Both the position numbers and the translations under genes were made by a program. Of a stretch of DNA of 64,000 bases, positions 18,107 to 30,472 are shown in pieces. The DNA is taken from positions 1,364,001 to 1,428,000 of the forward strand of contig NZ_CP142146.1 of NCBI RefSeq assembly GCF_035918315.1, in the 5' to 3' direction. The stretch's first letter is position 1, and each line of letters begins with the position of its first letter. Source of the DNA: Vagococcus jeotgali (GTDB lineage Bacteria > Bacillota > Bacilli > Lactobacillales > Vagococcaceae). The notes under the pieces are model-generated. The model made no database searches, was not told the DNA's origin, and saw nothing but the letters and a program-made list of their open reading frames with translations.

Positions 18107-21100
18107 TTACATATCAAATAAGGACAATTGATTTTCATCAGGTAAATCGTCTAAAACACCATTTTCTGTCATGTATTCAATCAATGTCTTCGATACCTTA
18201 CCGCGGTTTGATAGGTCTTCTTTAGATAAAAATGCTTGTTCCTGCCTTGCTATGACAATTTGTTTAGCAACGTTAGCACCTAAGCTTGGAACTGATCTAA
18301 AGGGAGCGATTAATGTATCTCCTTCTATAATAAAGTTTTCCGCATCTGATTTATATAAATCAATCATTTGAAATTTAAAGCCTCGCTCTAGCATTTCATT
18401 TGAAATTTCTAAAACTGTCAGTAAATTTTTCTCTTTTGTTGAAGCTTCCATACCCTTATCCATAATTTCTTTCATTCTAGCCTTAACTGCATCTTTACCT
18501 TTAGCCATAGCTGCAATATCAAAATCAACTGCTCTAACTGAAAAATAAGCTGCATAGTATAGAATTGGAAAATGAACTTTAAAGTAAGCAACACGTAGTG
18601 CCATTAACACATAGGCTGCCGCATGGGCTTTTGGAAACATATATTTAATTTTTAGACAAGAATCAATATACCACTCAGGTACATTTTGAGCTCGCATCTC
18701 TTCTTGCCATTCATCACTGATTCCTTTTCCTTTACGCACACTTTCCATAATATTAAAGGCTAAACCATCCTCAAGACCAGCATGCATTAAATACACCATG
18801 ATATCATCACGACAGCCAATTACTTTAGCAAGTGTTGCTTCACCTTTTCTAATTAACTCCTCAGCATTACCAAGCCAAACATCCGTCCCATGGGAAAGCC
18901 CTGAAATTTGAAGTAACTCAGCAAACGTTGTTGGTTTTGTTTGCTCAAGCATCCCTCTTACAAATTTTGTCCCAAACTCTGGTATACCTAATGTTCCGGT
19001 TTTTGAAAAAATCTCACCAGCTGCCACACCTAAAACATCTGGACCTGAAAATATCTTCATGACTTCAGGATCATCAGTTGGGATTGTTTTTGGGTCAATT
19101 CCTGATAGATCTTGAAGCATACGAATAACAGTTGGGTCATCATGTCCTAAAATATCTAATTTTAAAACATTATCATGAATAGAATGAAAATCAAAATGGG
19201 TTGTTTTCCATTCTGACTCTTGATCATCTGCTGGAAATTGAATGGGTGTAAAATCATATACATCCATGTAATCAGGAATAACAATAATCCCCCCTGGATG
19301 CTGCCCAGTAGTTCGCTTCACGCCTGTCGAACCTTTTGCTAAGCGGTCAATTTCTGCGCTCCTTAAATTCAGATTGTTATCTCGTTCATACCCTTTAACA
19401 AATCCGTAAGCTGTTTTGTCTGCTACAGTACCAATCGTTCCAGCACGGTAAACGTATTCCTCACCAAACAATACCTTTGTATAATTATGAGCTTCAGGCT
19501 GGTATATCCCTGAAAAGTTCAAATCAATATCAGGTACTTTGTCACCGTGAAAACCTAGAAAGGTCTCAAAAGGAATATCATGTCCATCTTTTTCTAACCT
19601 AGTTTCACAGTTAGGGCAATTTTTTTCTGGTAAATCAAATCCTGAACCATAAGACCCATCATCAAAAAATTCTGAATACTGACAACTTGGACAACGGTAA
19701 TGAGGAGGGAGTGGGTTAACTTCAGTAATCCCTGTCATAGTTGCAACAAAACTAGAACCAACAGACCCCCTAGATCCAACTAGATAACCATCTTTCAAGC
19801 TCTTATGAACTAATTTTTGAGAAATCAAATAAATAACTGAGAAACCATTACCATTAATACTTTTTAACTCTTTCTCTATTCTTTTTTCTACTATTTCTGG
19901 TAAATCTTGTCCGTATAGTCTATGAGCTTCATTATAACTTAGATCTGTAATTTCTTGCTCTGACCCTTCAATTTTTGGTGTATATAACTCTTTCTTCACT
20001 GGGACAACTGTCTCACAAATATCTAAAATATGGCGTGTATTTGTTACGACGATTTCTTTGGCTTTCTCTTTTCCTAAAAATGTAAAGGCATCTAACATTT
20101 CATTTGTTGTTAAAAACTTAACATCAGGTAAAGGGTACCTATTTAAAGGATTAGCTCCTCCCATAGAATTAATTAAAATCTTACGATAAACGGCATCTTC
20201 TTCATTAATATAATGAACATTACCAGTAGCAACAACTGTTTTACCTAACTCATCTCCAATTGTTACTAAATTTTTGATAATATCTTCTAAATCATCTTCA
20301 TTTTTAACTAACTCAGCAGCGATTAAAGATGAGTAAGCGCCTTTTGGCATAACTTCGATATAATCATAGAATTTAGCTCGCTTTTTAGCTTCTTCTACCC
20401 CTTTTTGCATCATAGCTTCAAAAATTTCTCCATTGCTACAGGCTGAGCCAACCAATAAACCTTCTCTGTACTGATTTAATACAGAACGTGGAATTCTAGG
20501 AACTCGGTAAAAATAGTTGATATTTGACATAGAAATCAGCTTAAATAAATTTTTAAGGCCTGCTTGAGTTTGTACTAATATAGTCGCATGAAAAGGTCTA
20601 GCTCTCTTATAAGCATCACCCTCACCAATATGTTGATTAAACTCGTCATGATAATGAACGTGATAATCTTCTTGAGCTTTTTTTACGAAAATCCAACACA
20701 AATGTCCAGTAGCCTCAGAATCATAAATAGCCCTATGATGTTGTTCTAAATTAATATTATACTTTTTAGATAAACGATTTAACCGGTGTGATTTCATCTC
20801 TGGATGTAATAATCGTGACAACTCTAATGTATCAATGACTGGATTATGAGCTTCTGGCATTTGATATTTTTCATAACTCGTATTTAAAAATCCCATATCA
20901 AAACTGGCATTATGTGCCACTAAGATACTATCTCCACAAAATTCATGAAATAAGTTTAATACTTCTTCTTCTGATTTTGAGCCCTTCACCATTTCATCAG
21001 TAATTCCTGTTAAACTAATGGTGGTTTGAGATAGGGGATGTCCTGGATCAATGAACTCTTCAAAAGTATCAATGATATTGCCTTTGTGCATCTTAACAGC

Positions 21101-22435
21101 AGCAAGTTCAATAATTGAATCATAAACAGCAGAAAGTCCTGTTGTCTCCACATCAAATACCACATAAGTTGCATCAGTTAATAATTCATGTTTTGGGTTA
21201 TAAGCAATAGGTACACCGTCATCTACAATATTAGCCTCAATACCAAATAGAACCTTGACATTATTTTTTTGTCCTGCAAAATAAGCATCCGGAAATGCTT
21301 GAGCACCGCTATGATCTGTAATAGCAATTCCAGGCATCCCCCACTTACCTGCTTGGGCAACAATGTCACTTACTTTATTTGTCGCATCCATAGTACTCAT
21401 ATTCGTATGGACATGTAATTCAACACGCTTATCTTCTTCTTTGACAGTATCTTTTCTTGTCTCTTTCTCAATTGTTACAAGATCCTGACAATTCATCACT
21501 AAATCACGCATAAAGGTATCTTCTTGGATACTTCCTCTAACACGAATCCAACTACCGACTTTAATACCTTCAAATACAGCCACGTCTTTTTCATTATTGG
21601 AAAATTTCTTAACTAAAAATGATGATGAGTAGTCCGTTATTTTAACGGTCAATAATTTTCTTCCTGAGCGAAGTTCTCTTATTTCTTTATCAAAAACATA
21701 ACCCTCTATAGTGACACGACGCTCTTCTTCCAAAATATCTTCCATACGAGTAATGATTTCATCTGCAGGAATGGATCGTCCTAATTGAATAGGGACATTA
21801 AATTCAGTTGCTTCTTGTTTTTTCTTTTGTTGCTCATTTTTCTCAATAGCAGCTGCAGCTTGTTTCATCATAACTTCAGCCTGTTCCAATTGACGCTGTT
21901 CAAAAGCTTGCTGGATATCTGATTCCCTTGTTTCATCCACTTTCAAAACAAAATTAAACTCTTTAAAGCCAAAGCTTTGGTAGTCTTTTGCCAATACCTC
22001 CAAATGTTTTGGCCCTAAATATTTAATAATTCCTTCATTTTCTACAAATAAAACCACTTGATTTTCTTCTACAAGAGGCGCTTGTTTACTTAATGATTTT
22101 TTAACGACATTCGTCAATTCTGTGTTTTTTTTCAAAACTGGGTACCAATAATCACCAATCAACTCGCTACTAAATTGACCATCTACTGTATGAATCGTTA
22201 TATTTATCTGAGCAATATGTTGAAAAGATGTTGTTAAGTGATTTAATAGTAATTGATACTGATCCACCGGTAACAGTTTAGGAAAAAGTAAATGAAAATC
22301 CCACATTTTACTGTGCTTATGAACCATAACTTTCTCAACTTTACCTTCACTTAGTAGAGGATATTTTGCTATTTCTTTATCTAATTGTATTTGAGTAAGT
22401 AGCTGTTGGTATAGCTCTTCTGGTGTTAAACTCAT
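18107..22435 (-). CDS. polC: DNA polymerase III alpha subunit, PolC type
   Basis: The replicative polymerase of low-GC Gram-positives, with its own proofreading exonuclease. The 1442-residue protein shows an N-terminal domain, an OB fold (about 235-325), and a PHP domain ([13 protein letters not shown]). The DEDDh exonuclease ([16 protein letters not shown]) is inserted within the PHP domain. A zinc-finger with CPSC and CPNC follows, then the polymerase core ([16 protein letters not shown]) and the C-terminal end QLSLFDM. This order and length are the PolC signature. The gene follows proS in enterococcal genomes; here a sortase cluster has been placed between them. Confidence 0.99.
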   Translation of the reverse strand: MSLTPEELYQQLLTQIQLDKEIAKYPLLSEGKVEKVMVHKHSKMWDFHLLFPKLLPVDQYQLLLNHLTTSFQHIAQINITIHTVDGQFSSELIGDYWYPVLKKNTELTNVVKKSLSKQAPLVEENQVVLFVENEGIIKYLGPKHLEVLAKDYQSFGFKEFNFVLKVDETRESDIQQAFEQRQLEQAEVMMKQAAAAIEKNEQQKKKQEATEFNVPIQLGRSIPADEIITRMEDILEEERRVTIEGYVFDKEIRELRSGRKLLTVKITDYSSSFLVKKFSNNEKDVAVFEGIKVGSWIRVRGSIQEDTFMRDLVMNCQDLVTIEKETRKDTVKEEDKRVELHVHTNMSTMDATNKVSDIVAQAGKWGMPGIAITDHSGAQAFPDAYFAGQKNNVKVLFGIEANIVDDGVPIAYNPKHELLTDATYVVFDVETTGLSAVYDSIIELAAVKMHKGNIIDTFEEFIDPGHPLSQTTISLTGITDEMVKGSKSEEEVLNLFHEFCGDSILVAHNASFDMGFLNTSYEKYQMPEAHNPVIDTLELSRLLHPEMKSHRLNRLSKKYNINLEQHHRAIYDSEATGHLCWIFVKKAQEDYHVHYHDEFNQHIGEGDAYKRARPFHATILVQTQAGLKNLFKLISMSNINYFYRVPRIPRSVLNQYREGLLVGSACSNGEIFEAMMQKGVEEAKKRAKFYDYIEVMPKGAYSSLIAAELVKNEDDLEDIIKNLVTIGDELGKTVVATGNVHYINEEDAVYRKILINSMGGANPLNRYPLPDVKFLTTNEMLDAFTFLGKEKAKEIVVTNTRHILDICETVVPVKKELYTPKIEGSEQEITDLSYNEAHRLYGQDLPEIVEKRIEKELKSINGNGFSVIYLISQKLVHKSLKDGYLVGSRGSVGSSFVATMTGITEVNPLPPHYRCPSCQYSEFFDDGSYGSGFDLPEKNCPNCETRLEKDGHDIPFETFLGFHGDKVPDIDLNFSGIYQPEAHNYTKVLFGEEYVYRAGTIGTVADKTAYGFVKGYERDNNLNLRSAEIDRLAKGSTGVKRTTGQHPGGIIVIPDYMDVYDFTPIQFPADDQESEWKTTHFDFHSIHDNVLKLDILGHDDPTVIRMLQDLSGIDPKTIPTDDPEVMKIFSGPDVLGVAAGEIFSKTGTLGIPEFGTKFVRGMLEQTKPTTFAELLQISGLSHGTDVWLGNAEELIRKGEATLAKVIGCRDDIMVYLMHAGLEDGLAFNIMESVRKGKGISDEWQEEMRAQNVPEWYIDSCLKIKYMFPKAHAAAYVLMALRVAYFKVHFPILYYAAYFSVRAVDFDIAAMAKGKDAVKARMKEIMDKGMEASTKEKNLLTVLEISNEMLERGFKFQMIDLYKSDAENFIIEGDTLIAPFRSVPSLGANVAKQIVIARQEQAFLSKEDLSNRGKVSKTLIEYMTENGVLDDLPDENQLSLFDM

Positions 22436-22481
22436 AGGTCTCCCCCTCTTAATACTCTTTATCTCAATGTAAAACTCGACA

Positions 22482-22521
22482 AAGAAAAAGAGTCTGACCC
22501 AAAAGCCAGTCTCTTTTTCTT
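22482..22521 (-). terminator. terminator between the LPXTG gene and polC
   Basis: An 11-bp perfect stem (AAGAAAAAGAG / CTCTTTTTCTT), with an additional inner CTG/CAG pairing, lies 30 bp after the LPXTG protein stop. It has T-rich arms on both strands and isolates the sortase cluster from polC. Confidence 0.85.
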
Positions 22522-22550
22522 CACTTAAAGTATTTCATAAATATATGTCT

Positions 22551-23780
22551 TTATTTTCTTAAATAGACAAAAATAACTGGTAAACTTACCATCACCATAC
22601 CTAGTGGTAATAACAGACTTGTGAAGTTCTCACCTGTTTGTGGTAAAGTCTCTGGATTTTTACTTGAAGACTTGTTGTCACTAGTATTATTTCCTGAATT
22701 ATTTACCGGATCTTTGGGTTTTTCTTTATTCGGTGGCGGAGTCTCACCTTCACCTTTTCCTTTACCGTCTTCAATTTCAACTTTTACTCTTGTTTCACTA
22801 GAAATCATACTACCTTCATAGTTTCCTTCAACTTTCACATCATATATTGCTATACCGACAGTTTGAGTATCAACTGTCGTTGGATTTATTAATGTGACAG
22901 TGTAATCTTCTAGATTATCTTTTACTGTTGTATCCCCTTCAAGAACATCAACAGCTGTAAACCATTCCTTTAATTCTTGACTAGTCGGTTGCTCTGCACC
23001 TTTTTCTAAAGTCACTTCCTTAGATGTTAATTTCAAAGTATATTCTGATTTGTTTGGCTCATGATCTGCCTTTTTTACTTTGCCTTCAGCGTATTCTTTT
23101 TTAGAAAAAAGACCCTGTGTGTCCTTTTTAGAAGTAGTCGTTGATGCTTCTTGCGGTACTACATCAGGCATAGATTTCATAGCATAAGCTACACCCTCAA
23201 AATCCGTTTGATCATCATAGGCTACAGTCATTGCAATAGCATCATAATTTTTTTCAAGATTTTTTTCTAAGGTTTTAGCTGACCCACTAAATTGTTTTTG
23301 AATCTGTTTTGTTTCAGCTTGAGATAATAGGTAGACATTATCTTCTTTCATCTCATCTAATTTTTCTTCTGGAGCAGATAACTCAATTAATTTAAAATCC
23401 ATTTCTAATTGATTGATTACCTCATCTTTTAATAATGAATCCGGTACAACAATCTCTTCTTTTTTAGTAGCTTTAAAAGCAACAACTTGCTCTTTATCAT
23501 CATCTTCTTTGACTAATAAAGGGTGAAGTTCCTTATCTTCATTTTCAGTTACTAACATAAATAATTTATCAGATACTTTATGCCCCTTGTCATTCAATGA
23601 AAAAATAGCTTCACTTGCTACTTTAGTATCTTGCTTTAAAATAACTTCTTCAGTTGATTGCGTTGTTGAAGATTCAATGGTTTCAGCATGTGTATTAAGT
23701 GATCCTATTAATAATAGACTACTTAAAGCTAAACATGAAATTAACTGTTTTGATACACTTTTATAATTATTCTTAGTCAT
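22551..23780 (-). CDS. LPXTG-anchored surface protein, function unknown
   Basis: A cell-wall protein of 409 residues. It has a signal peptide (lysine-rich start, then LISCLALSSLLLIGS, cleavage likely after NTHA near residue 32) and an acidic, Lys/Glu-rich body without a domain I can name. A possible Ig-like module covers about 245-335. A proline/serine spacer and the sorting signal LPQTGENF follow, with a hydrophobic tail and YLRK. I see no clear pilin motif (YPKN-like) or CNA-type thioester, so I do not call it a pilin. It is the last gene of a cluster behind three sortases, 97 bp after the nearest, and is the obvious candidate substrate for at least one of them. Confidence 0.9.
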   Translation of the reverse strand: MTKNNYKSVSKQLISCLALSSLLLIGSLNTHAETIESSTTQSTEEVILKQDTKVASEAIFSLNDKGHKVSDKLFMLVTENEDKELHPLLVKEDDDKEQVVAFKATKKEEIVVPDSLLKDEVINQLEMDFKLIELSAPEEKLDEMKEDNVYLLSQAETKQIQKQFSGSAKTLEKNLEKNYDAIAMTVAYDDQTDFEGVAYAMKSMPDVVPQEASTTTSKKDTQGLFSKKEYAEGKVKKADHEPNKSEYTLKLTSKEVTLEKGAEQPTSQELKEWFTAVDVLEGDTTVKDNLEDYTVTLINPTTVDTQTVGIAIYDVKVEGNYEGSMISSETRVKVEIEDGKGKGEGETPPPNKEKPKDPVNNSGNNTSDNKSSSKNPETLPQTGENFTSLLLPLGMVMVSLPVIFVYLRK

Positions 23781-23812
23781 AAATTATAACTCCTTCTTCT
23801 TTAATAGCAAGT

Positions 23813-23835
23813 TATCTATATGCTAAATATAGATA
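23813..23835 (-). repeat. short palindrome before the LPXTG gene
   Basis: TATCTATAT and ATATAGATA form a perfect 9-bp stem with a 5-base loop, 33 bp upstream of the LPXTG start and downstream of the last sortase. It may moderate read-through between them; it lacks a T-run. Confidence 0.5.
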
Positions 23836-23877
23836 CACAAGCTCTATTCTAGTTTAACACATTTTATGATAAAAATC

Positions 23878-24900
23878 CTAATTATCGACTCTTTTTTTGA
23901 CCTTAATACGCTTTTTCTTTTTAGGACTAGTTGAGTCTAAAGGCGGAACTATTTGTATATGTTCGCTAGTTTGTATAGGAACACGTACTCTTACACGGGT
24001 TTTTTTAGGATTTAGTTGATCTGGTATTGGATCCATTTGTTTTCGTTTATCCATTTGTTTTTTTAGAATATATAGAAGCAATAACAATAACAGAATTAAT
24101 AACAAAATTAATAACTGTTTTATTTGACGCCAGTATCCTTTTTTCATCTCTTGAGCCTTGACTTTGGCATCATATGGCATCACTCTCTTACCACGAACTA
24201 AAATACGATGCGTGTTGATCATATAAGGTGTACAAGTTAAGAGAGTAACATAATCCTCACCAGGAATAACTTCTAAGGCAGAAAAATCATCTGGTTCAAT
24301 CACTTTAATCTGATCCACTTCATAAGCATGAATATCAGCTCCGACTGTTAAGAAAAAACTATCTCCTATTTTCAGTTGAGGCAAATCTGTAAAAAGTTTT
24401 GCTGTTGGTAACCCTCTGTGACTAGTTAAAACCGAGTGAGTTCCCTCCCCACCAAAAGGTAAAGACGTTTCTCTCATCACCCCAACACCACTAGATATCT
24501 GCTTGCTATTAGTCCCGTAATATACAGGTAGTTCTAATTTTATTTTAGGAATTTCAAGAATAGCAATAGCCTCTCCAAGCTCGTCTCTTCCACTTGATGC
24601 TATTCCCTGCTCTCTCATTAATTTTTCAGCCTCAATATCAAAATCTTTGACTTGATTTTCTGGTGCTAGGGCAATTTCCTTTTCATGTTCCTTTTCCAAT
24701 TTAGCACGCTTTTCAGATGCTTTCTTTTCTGATTCTAAGGATTCTTTTTTATATTCTTTAACTGCGCTATTTTGGACAATTTGATGATATTTTTTTGCAG
24801 CAAAAGGGTAGGAGAATATTAAAAAACCTAATATATAAAGTACCCATACTAGGGTTAATAGATGTTTTTTATCTTGTTTTTGCCTCACTTTTTTCTCCAA
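23878..24900 (-). CDS. Class C-type sortase 1
   Basis: A membrane transpeptidase that cleaves an LPXTG-type signal and joins it to a surface nucleophile. The 340-residue protein has an N-terminal membrane helix (about 14-34), a charged coil (45-100), the catalytic domain with His161 (TSHRGLP), Cys223 (TLLTCTPYMINTH) and Arg232 (RILVRGKR), a long Leu-rich helix (about 258-285) and a basic tail. TLLTCTPYMINTHR plus a C-terminal helix is the class C (pilus) pattern. The usual DP-aromatic lid expected around residues 70-115 is absent. It is the third sortase gene, 35 bp after sortase 2. Confidence 0.92.
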   Translation of the reverse strand: MEKKVRQKQDKKHLLTLVWVLYILGFLIFSYPFAAKKYHQIVQNSAVKEYKKESLESEKKASEKRAKLEKEHEKEIALAPENQVKDFDIEAEKLMREQGIASSGRDELGEAIAILEIPKIKLELPVYYGTNSKQISSGVGVMRETSLPFGGEGTHSVLTSHRGLPTAKLFTDLPQLKIGDSFFLTVGADIHAYEVDQIKVIEPDDFSALEVIPGEDYVTLLTCTPYMINTHRILVRGKRVMPYDAKVKAQEMKKGYWRQIKQLLILLLILLLLLLLYILKKQMDKRKQMDPIPDQLNPKKTRVRVRVPIQTSEHIQIVPPLDSTSPKKKKRIKVKKRVDN

Positions 24901-24935
24901 TTTAATCTTCCCTCTTTCATTTCCTCAAGCTAAAC

Positions 24936-25916
24936 CTAAAAAGTTCTAATAAATTTATATATTAAATACAAGAACAATAAAACACCAATTGATAATACGA
25001 CAATATAAAATAAGCGGGAGTGTTGAAGTGCTTTTGACACAAATACAACAACCGGCTGGCTAGGTGTCACTTCTCTTAACTCAGTACTATTATCACTTAC
25101 TTTAGAAGAAGATACTTTTTGATTCTCACTTTCTTCTATTGCTTTTTTTTGATTCACTTGGTTATTTGTAGTCTTGGTTTTAATTGTTGTCTGATTAATA
25201 GACTCATCCATAGGAACACGTTTACTGTGAACCAACAGTCTTTTTTCTAAAGACGGTAGCGGGTGACAAGTTAGCAAAGTCAACCATTCTTCATCTTGAT
25301 TGGGTTTAACTATTAATTTTTCTACATCCGTTGCTTCTATGATTTCATTACCTGTCACTTCATAAGCTGCAGTCTCATTTAAATAAGTAACATAAAAAAT
25401 ATCACCTATATCAAGATAGTCAATATACATGAACAAATTAGAACCATAATACCCTCTGTGACCTGATACTACACTATGATTTCCCAGTCCACTATTTGGT
25501 AGATCTGTTCCTGTGACTTGAGCAATCCCTTTACTAAGATTTTCTTTCGAGGCACCAATATAAAGTGGCAATTTCTTTTCATTAATTGACGGCATTTCAA
25601 TGTGTCCTACTGACCCATTAATTAAATCATGAGTATATTTACCTTCACTTGTATCAACACTAATGACTTCAGTGATTTCCGTTGTTTCAGATGACTCTGT
25701 AAAAGGATCTACAATATCTGCTCTGTTTTTTTCTTCATAATATGTCTTAACTTCTTCAGCAAAATTGGGATACTGCTCATAGATTTGCTCTTCTTTAGAA
25801 AATGACTTCACTTCTTTTTGTTGTTGAAAAGACTGAATCAATCCCATAACAGGTAGTGACAATACGATTAGTAAACCAATCATAAAGAAGAGATAAGATA
25901 TTCTTTTATTTTTCAC
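24936..25916 (-). CDS. Class C-like sortase 2, divergent
   Basis: This sortase of 326 residues has an N-terminal membrane helix (about 8-28), a lid-like DPF at residues 70-72, catalytic His153 (SGHRGYY), Cys217 (TLLTCHPLPS) and Arg226 (KRLLVHSKR), and a C-terminal helix (about 303-322). It departs from its two neighbours after the active-site Cys, having HPLPSLEK in place of TPYMINTH, yet it alone has the DPF lid. A different substrate or a housekeeping-type anchoring role is possible. It starts 4 bp after sortase 3 ends, so translation is probably coupled. Confidence 0.9.
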   Translation of the reverse strand: MKNKRISYLFFMIGLLIVLSLPVMGLIQSFQQQKEVKSFSKEEQIYEQYPNFAEEVKTYYEEKNRADIVDPFTESSETTEITEVISVDTSEGKYTHDLINGSVGHIEMPSINEKKLPLYIGASKENLSKGIAQVTGTDLPNSGLGNHSVVSGHRGYYGSNLFMYIDYLDIGDIFYVTYLNETAAYEVTGNEIIEATDVEKLIVKPNQDEEWLTLLTCHPLPSLEKRLLVHSKRVPMDESINQTTIKTKTTNNQVNQKKAIEESENQKVSSSKVSDNSTELREVTPSQPVVVFVSKALQHSRLFYIVVLSIGVLLFLYLIYKFIRTF

Positions 25917-25920
25917 TAAT

Positions 25921-26829
25921 CTATCCCTCCAATTGCCTATCTTTTCGTTTCTTTCTTACAACATACCAAATAATCAATAACAAAATAATAATTAAAATAA
26001 TCAACAACAACCATAATAATTGATTTTGCTTACTATCTTTAACGGCTTGATCAAAAACTTTTTCAGAAAATGGTACTCGGTGTCCTCTTACTAGTAAACG
26101 ATGCGTATTAATCATATAAGGCGTACAAGTTAGAAGCGTTACATAATCCTCACCCTTTGTAATCATAAGCTCTTCGATTTCATCTGGTTCAATAACTGTA
26201 ATCTTATCTACTTCATAAGCTAATTTATCATCTAATGTTTTAATATAAAACTGATCACCTTTTTTTAGTTTTGGTAAGTCAGTAAACAACTTAGCTGTTG
26301 GTAATCCTCTATGGCCGGTAATAACAGAGTGAGTGTTCTCTCCTCCGTATGGTAAAGAAGTTCCAGATAGTACTCCAGCACCATGTTTTAGTTGATAATC
26401 ACTTGTCCCATTAAAAATCGGCATATCTACTTTAATGGCAGGGATGACTAAAACACCTAACACTTCTTTTAATTGATTTGTGTCCATTCCCTCAAATAAA
26501 GTCAAACTAGTTGATTTAAAATCTGGCATATCCAGCTCTTGAGCAAAAGAGGTAGCTAAATTTTTATTATATTTTACTATATCAGACTTTTTTTCTTGTA
26601 AATCTTCATCAGACATCTTGTCTACTTTACCATAATAGTCACTTGAAACGGAGTTTTGTAGATGACTGTAATATAAATTTGAGGCAACAGGATAGAGCAT
26701 AATTGCAAAACCTAAAATGTAGACTAACCAAAACCAACTCCACTTTTTCTTTTTAGAGCTATCTATTTTTTTCTTACTTGTATGAGGAGTTCTCTTCCTT
26801 ACTTTTCTTTTCTTTTTTTTTGATGTCAT
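25921..26829 (-). CDS. Class C-type sortase 3
   Basis: First gene of the sortase cluster, 302 residues. It has a very basic N-terminus (MTSKKKKRKVRKR), a membrane helix (about 30-52), His173 (TGHRGLP), Cys235 (TLLTCTPYMINTH), Arg244 (RLLVRGHR) and a hydrophobic C-terminal helix (about 272-292) with a basic end. It is closely similar to sortase 1 and likewise lacks a DP-aromatic lid, so the two probably arose by duplication around or before gene 2. The promoter should lie in the AT-rich 600 bp upstream; I could not fix it. Confidence 0.92.
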   Translation of the reverse strand: MTSKKKKRKVRKRTPHTSKKKIDSSKKKKWSWFWLVYILGFAIMLYPVASNLYYSHLQNSVSSDYYGKVDKMSDEDLQEKKSDIVKYNKNLATSFAQELDMPDFKSTSLTLFEGMDTNQLKEVLGVLVIPAIKVDMPIFNGTSDYQLKHGAGVLSGTSLPYGGENTHSVITGHRGLPTAKLFTDLPKLKKGDQFYIKTLDDKLAYEVDKITVIEPDEIEELMITKGEDYVTLLTCTPYMINTHRLLVRGHRVPFSEKVFDQAVKDSKQNQLLWLLLIILIIILLLIIWYVVRKKRKDRQLEG

Positions 26830-27367
26830 AATAATATTTCACATCCTATTATTGTCTATATAAAACCATCATCTTAAAACTTGAACATTAAACGTCTAAG
26901 TAATTTAACATTCTTAATCAAAAAAAGCAAATCACTTTTATTATTTTAATAAAAAAATAATGTTGCACCATTTACTAATGTACAATAAAAAAAGGTTCAA
27001 CGTCAAATCATGCTGTTATTTAAATATCTTATAAATTTAAACTATAACAAAATAAAAGATTTTTATTTCCTAAGATCCTAGGTAATATCATACTTTTCAA
27101 TCTTTAGTTTTTCTTTTAAAAAGCTAACTCAATAGGCTTTAACAAGCTTTAAAATTAAAGTAATAACATTTTTTTATTCTTTTATGTCATAATAGGCTAA
27201 CTTAAAAAGTTAAATTCTGTACAAAATACACCTTAGAAATAGACATGTAGGTCAAATATTTATTAAATACAAATTATGCCTTATCTAATATAGCAAGCTA
27301 AGTCTTCCTAAGTCACTTAATATAAATGAAAATCTCTTGATTGTTTATTTTATGTAAAAAAATAAAC
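26830..27367. other. AT-rich intergenic stretch without genes
   Basis: About 540 bp between proS and the first sortase gene, very AT-rich, with stops in all frames. I see no readable coding remnant of pilin genes. The leader and promoter of the sortase operon must be here, since they are read toward lower coordinates from this stretch. Confidence 0.7.
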
Positions 27368-27409
27368 AAATCGTACTAGTGGATATCATCCATTAATACG
27401 ATTTATTAT
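27368..27409 (-). terminator. palindromic element copy 1, probable proS terminator
   Basis: This 42-bp palindrome has outer arms AAATCGTA and TACGATTT and inner arms GTGGAT and ATCCAT, with only small mismatches. It begins 25 bp beyond the proS stop and is followed on the minus strand by a T-rich run. A same-length relative, with base changes that mostly preserve pairing, occurs at 48488-48529. Confidence 0.75.
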
Positions 27410-27433
27410 TACAACATCTAGCTGATCACTATT

Positions 27434-29158
<1,725 letters not shown>

Positions 29159-30439
29159 TTATTGGATAAAGAATCTATGAATATCGTTCCATGTCACAGC
29201 AACCATTAAACCAACTAAGATAACAACACCAACCATTGTAATCATGACTTCTTTTTCTTGGCTTAAAGGTTTACCTCTAACACCCTCAACAGCATTTAAA
29301 GCTAGCTTTCCACCATCTAGTCCTGGCAACGGGATCAAATTCATAATCCCCAAGTTAACAGACAACATAGCTGTAAAGGAAAGAATAGCAATAATCCCAC
29401 TGTTTGAGACTGATTCTGACATTTTAAAAATCATAACAGGTCCACCTAATTTATTTAAACTAAAACCTGTAATTAAGTCTCCTAAAGCTTTAAAAATCAT
29501 TAGTGAATTATTTGCTGTCTCTGTGAACCCATATTTAATTTTCCCCATAAAACTAAGTGGTTCAAATATCGTATTCATCTGGACTCCTATGACACCACGG
29601 TTTGGATCATCATCACTTTTTTTAGGTGTTAAGGTTAAAGAGCGTTGTTCACCTTTATCATTTTCAACAACAACTGGAACGGAATTACCTAAATTAGACG
29701 ATACATTTTTGACAATATCTTCATAAGAAGGTGTTTTTACTTCATTGACTGAAATAATTTTATCTCCTGGTTTCACACCAACTTCATGAGCTGCCCCGTT
29801 TTCAATGACAGCGCCTATTGTGTTAGATGGGTCACTTGTATAAGTTCCACCACTCATAAATGCCACAATCATAAATAAGATAATCGCAAGTAAAAAATTA
29901 TTTAAAGGCCCTGCAAAATTGGTCATAATACGTCTTGATAAAGAGGCTGATTGAAACTGAACATCACGAGGAGCAATTTGAGTTTCAATGCCGTCCTCTT
30001 CAATAATAGTAGCATCATGATTAACAGGATATGTTTTTTCCTTAGTTTCATCACCATTTTCATAACCCTTGATATAAAGTTCATCAACTAAATCACAAGA
30101 AATTAATTCTACTGGAATACTATTTGGTAAGTGAACTTTTTTAGTTGGGTTAATCTTAATAACCTCACCTTGATCATTTAACTCTAAAGATAAAGGCATA
30201 CCAGGAGAGAGGTCCGTCTCATCCTCTCCCTCTCCTGCCATACGAACATAGCCACCAACAGGTAACAGACGAACGGTATAAGTCGTCCCATTATGACGAT
30301 GATAAAATAATTTTGGCCCCATACCAATTGAAAATTCACGAACTAAAATACCACCACGTTTAGCTAAAATAAAATGGCCAAACTCATGAATTAATACAAT
30401 CAAACCAAAGACAAATATAAAGGTTAAAAATGTTTTCAT
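29159..30439 (-). CDS. rseP: Site-2 intramembrane metalloprotease RseP
   Basis: RseP cleaves transmembrane substrates within the membrane; in enterococci the family member acts on anti-sigma factors and sex-pheromone precursors (known for the family). The 426-residue protein has HEFGH at residues 18-22 with two zinc-binding His and the catalytic Glu19. It also has a PDZ domain in the middle (GVKPGDKIISVN), and NLIPLPGLDGGKL supplies the third zinc ligand Asp. Four membrane segments are evident. It lies 33 bp after cdsA. Confidence 0.97.
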   Translation of the reverse strand: MKTFLTFIFVFGLIVLIHEFGHFILAKRGGILVREFSIGMGPKLFYHRHNGTTYTVRLLPVGGYVRMAGEGEDETDLSPGMPLSLELNDQGEVIKINPTKKVHLPNSIPVELISCDLVDELYIKGYENGDETKEKTYPVNHDATIIEEDGIETQIAPRDVQFQSASLSRRIMTNFAGPLNNFLLAIILFMIVAFMSGGTYTSDPSNTIGAVIENGAAHEVGVKPGDKIISVNEVKTPSYEDIVKNVSSNLGNSVPVVVENDKGEQRSLTLTPKKSDDDPNRGVIGVQMNTIFEPLSFMGKIKYGFTETANNSLMIFKALGDLITGFSLNKLGGPVMIFKMSESVSNSGIIAILSFTAMLSVNLGIMNLIPLPGLDGGKLALNAVEGVRGKPLSQEKEVMITMVGVVILVGLMVAVTWNDIHRFFIQ

Positions 30440-30472
30440 TTAGTTATCCTTTCTTTCATAAAATAGCGTTCA

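Noticed and set aside
22551-26829. A complete pilus locus
   Set aside because: Only one LPXTG protein and no pilin motif or tip adhesin are present, so I report a sortase cluster without calling it a pilus operon.
26830-27367. Decayed pilin genes upstream of the sortases
   Set aside because: I could not read any stretch resembling pilin or LPXTG sequence in either strand, so a remnant claim would be unsupported.
29244-29726. 160-codon plus-strand frame inside rseP
   Set aside because: Antisense shadow of the PDZ and C-terminal part of rseP; no ribosome site or known motif.
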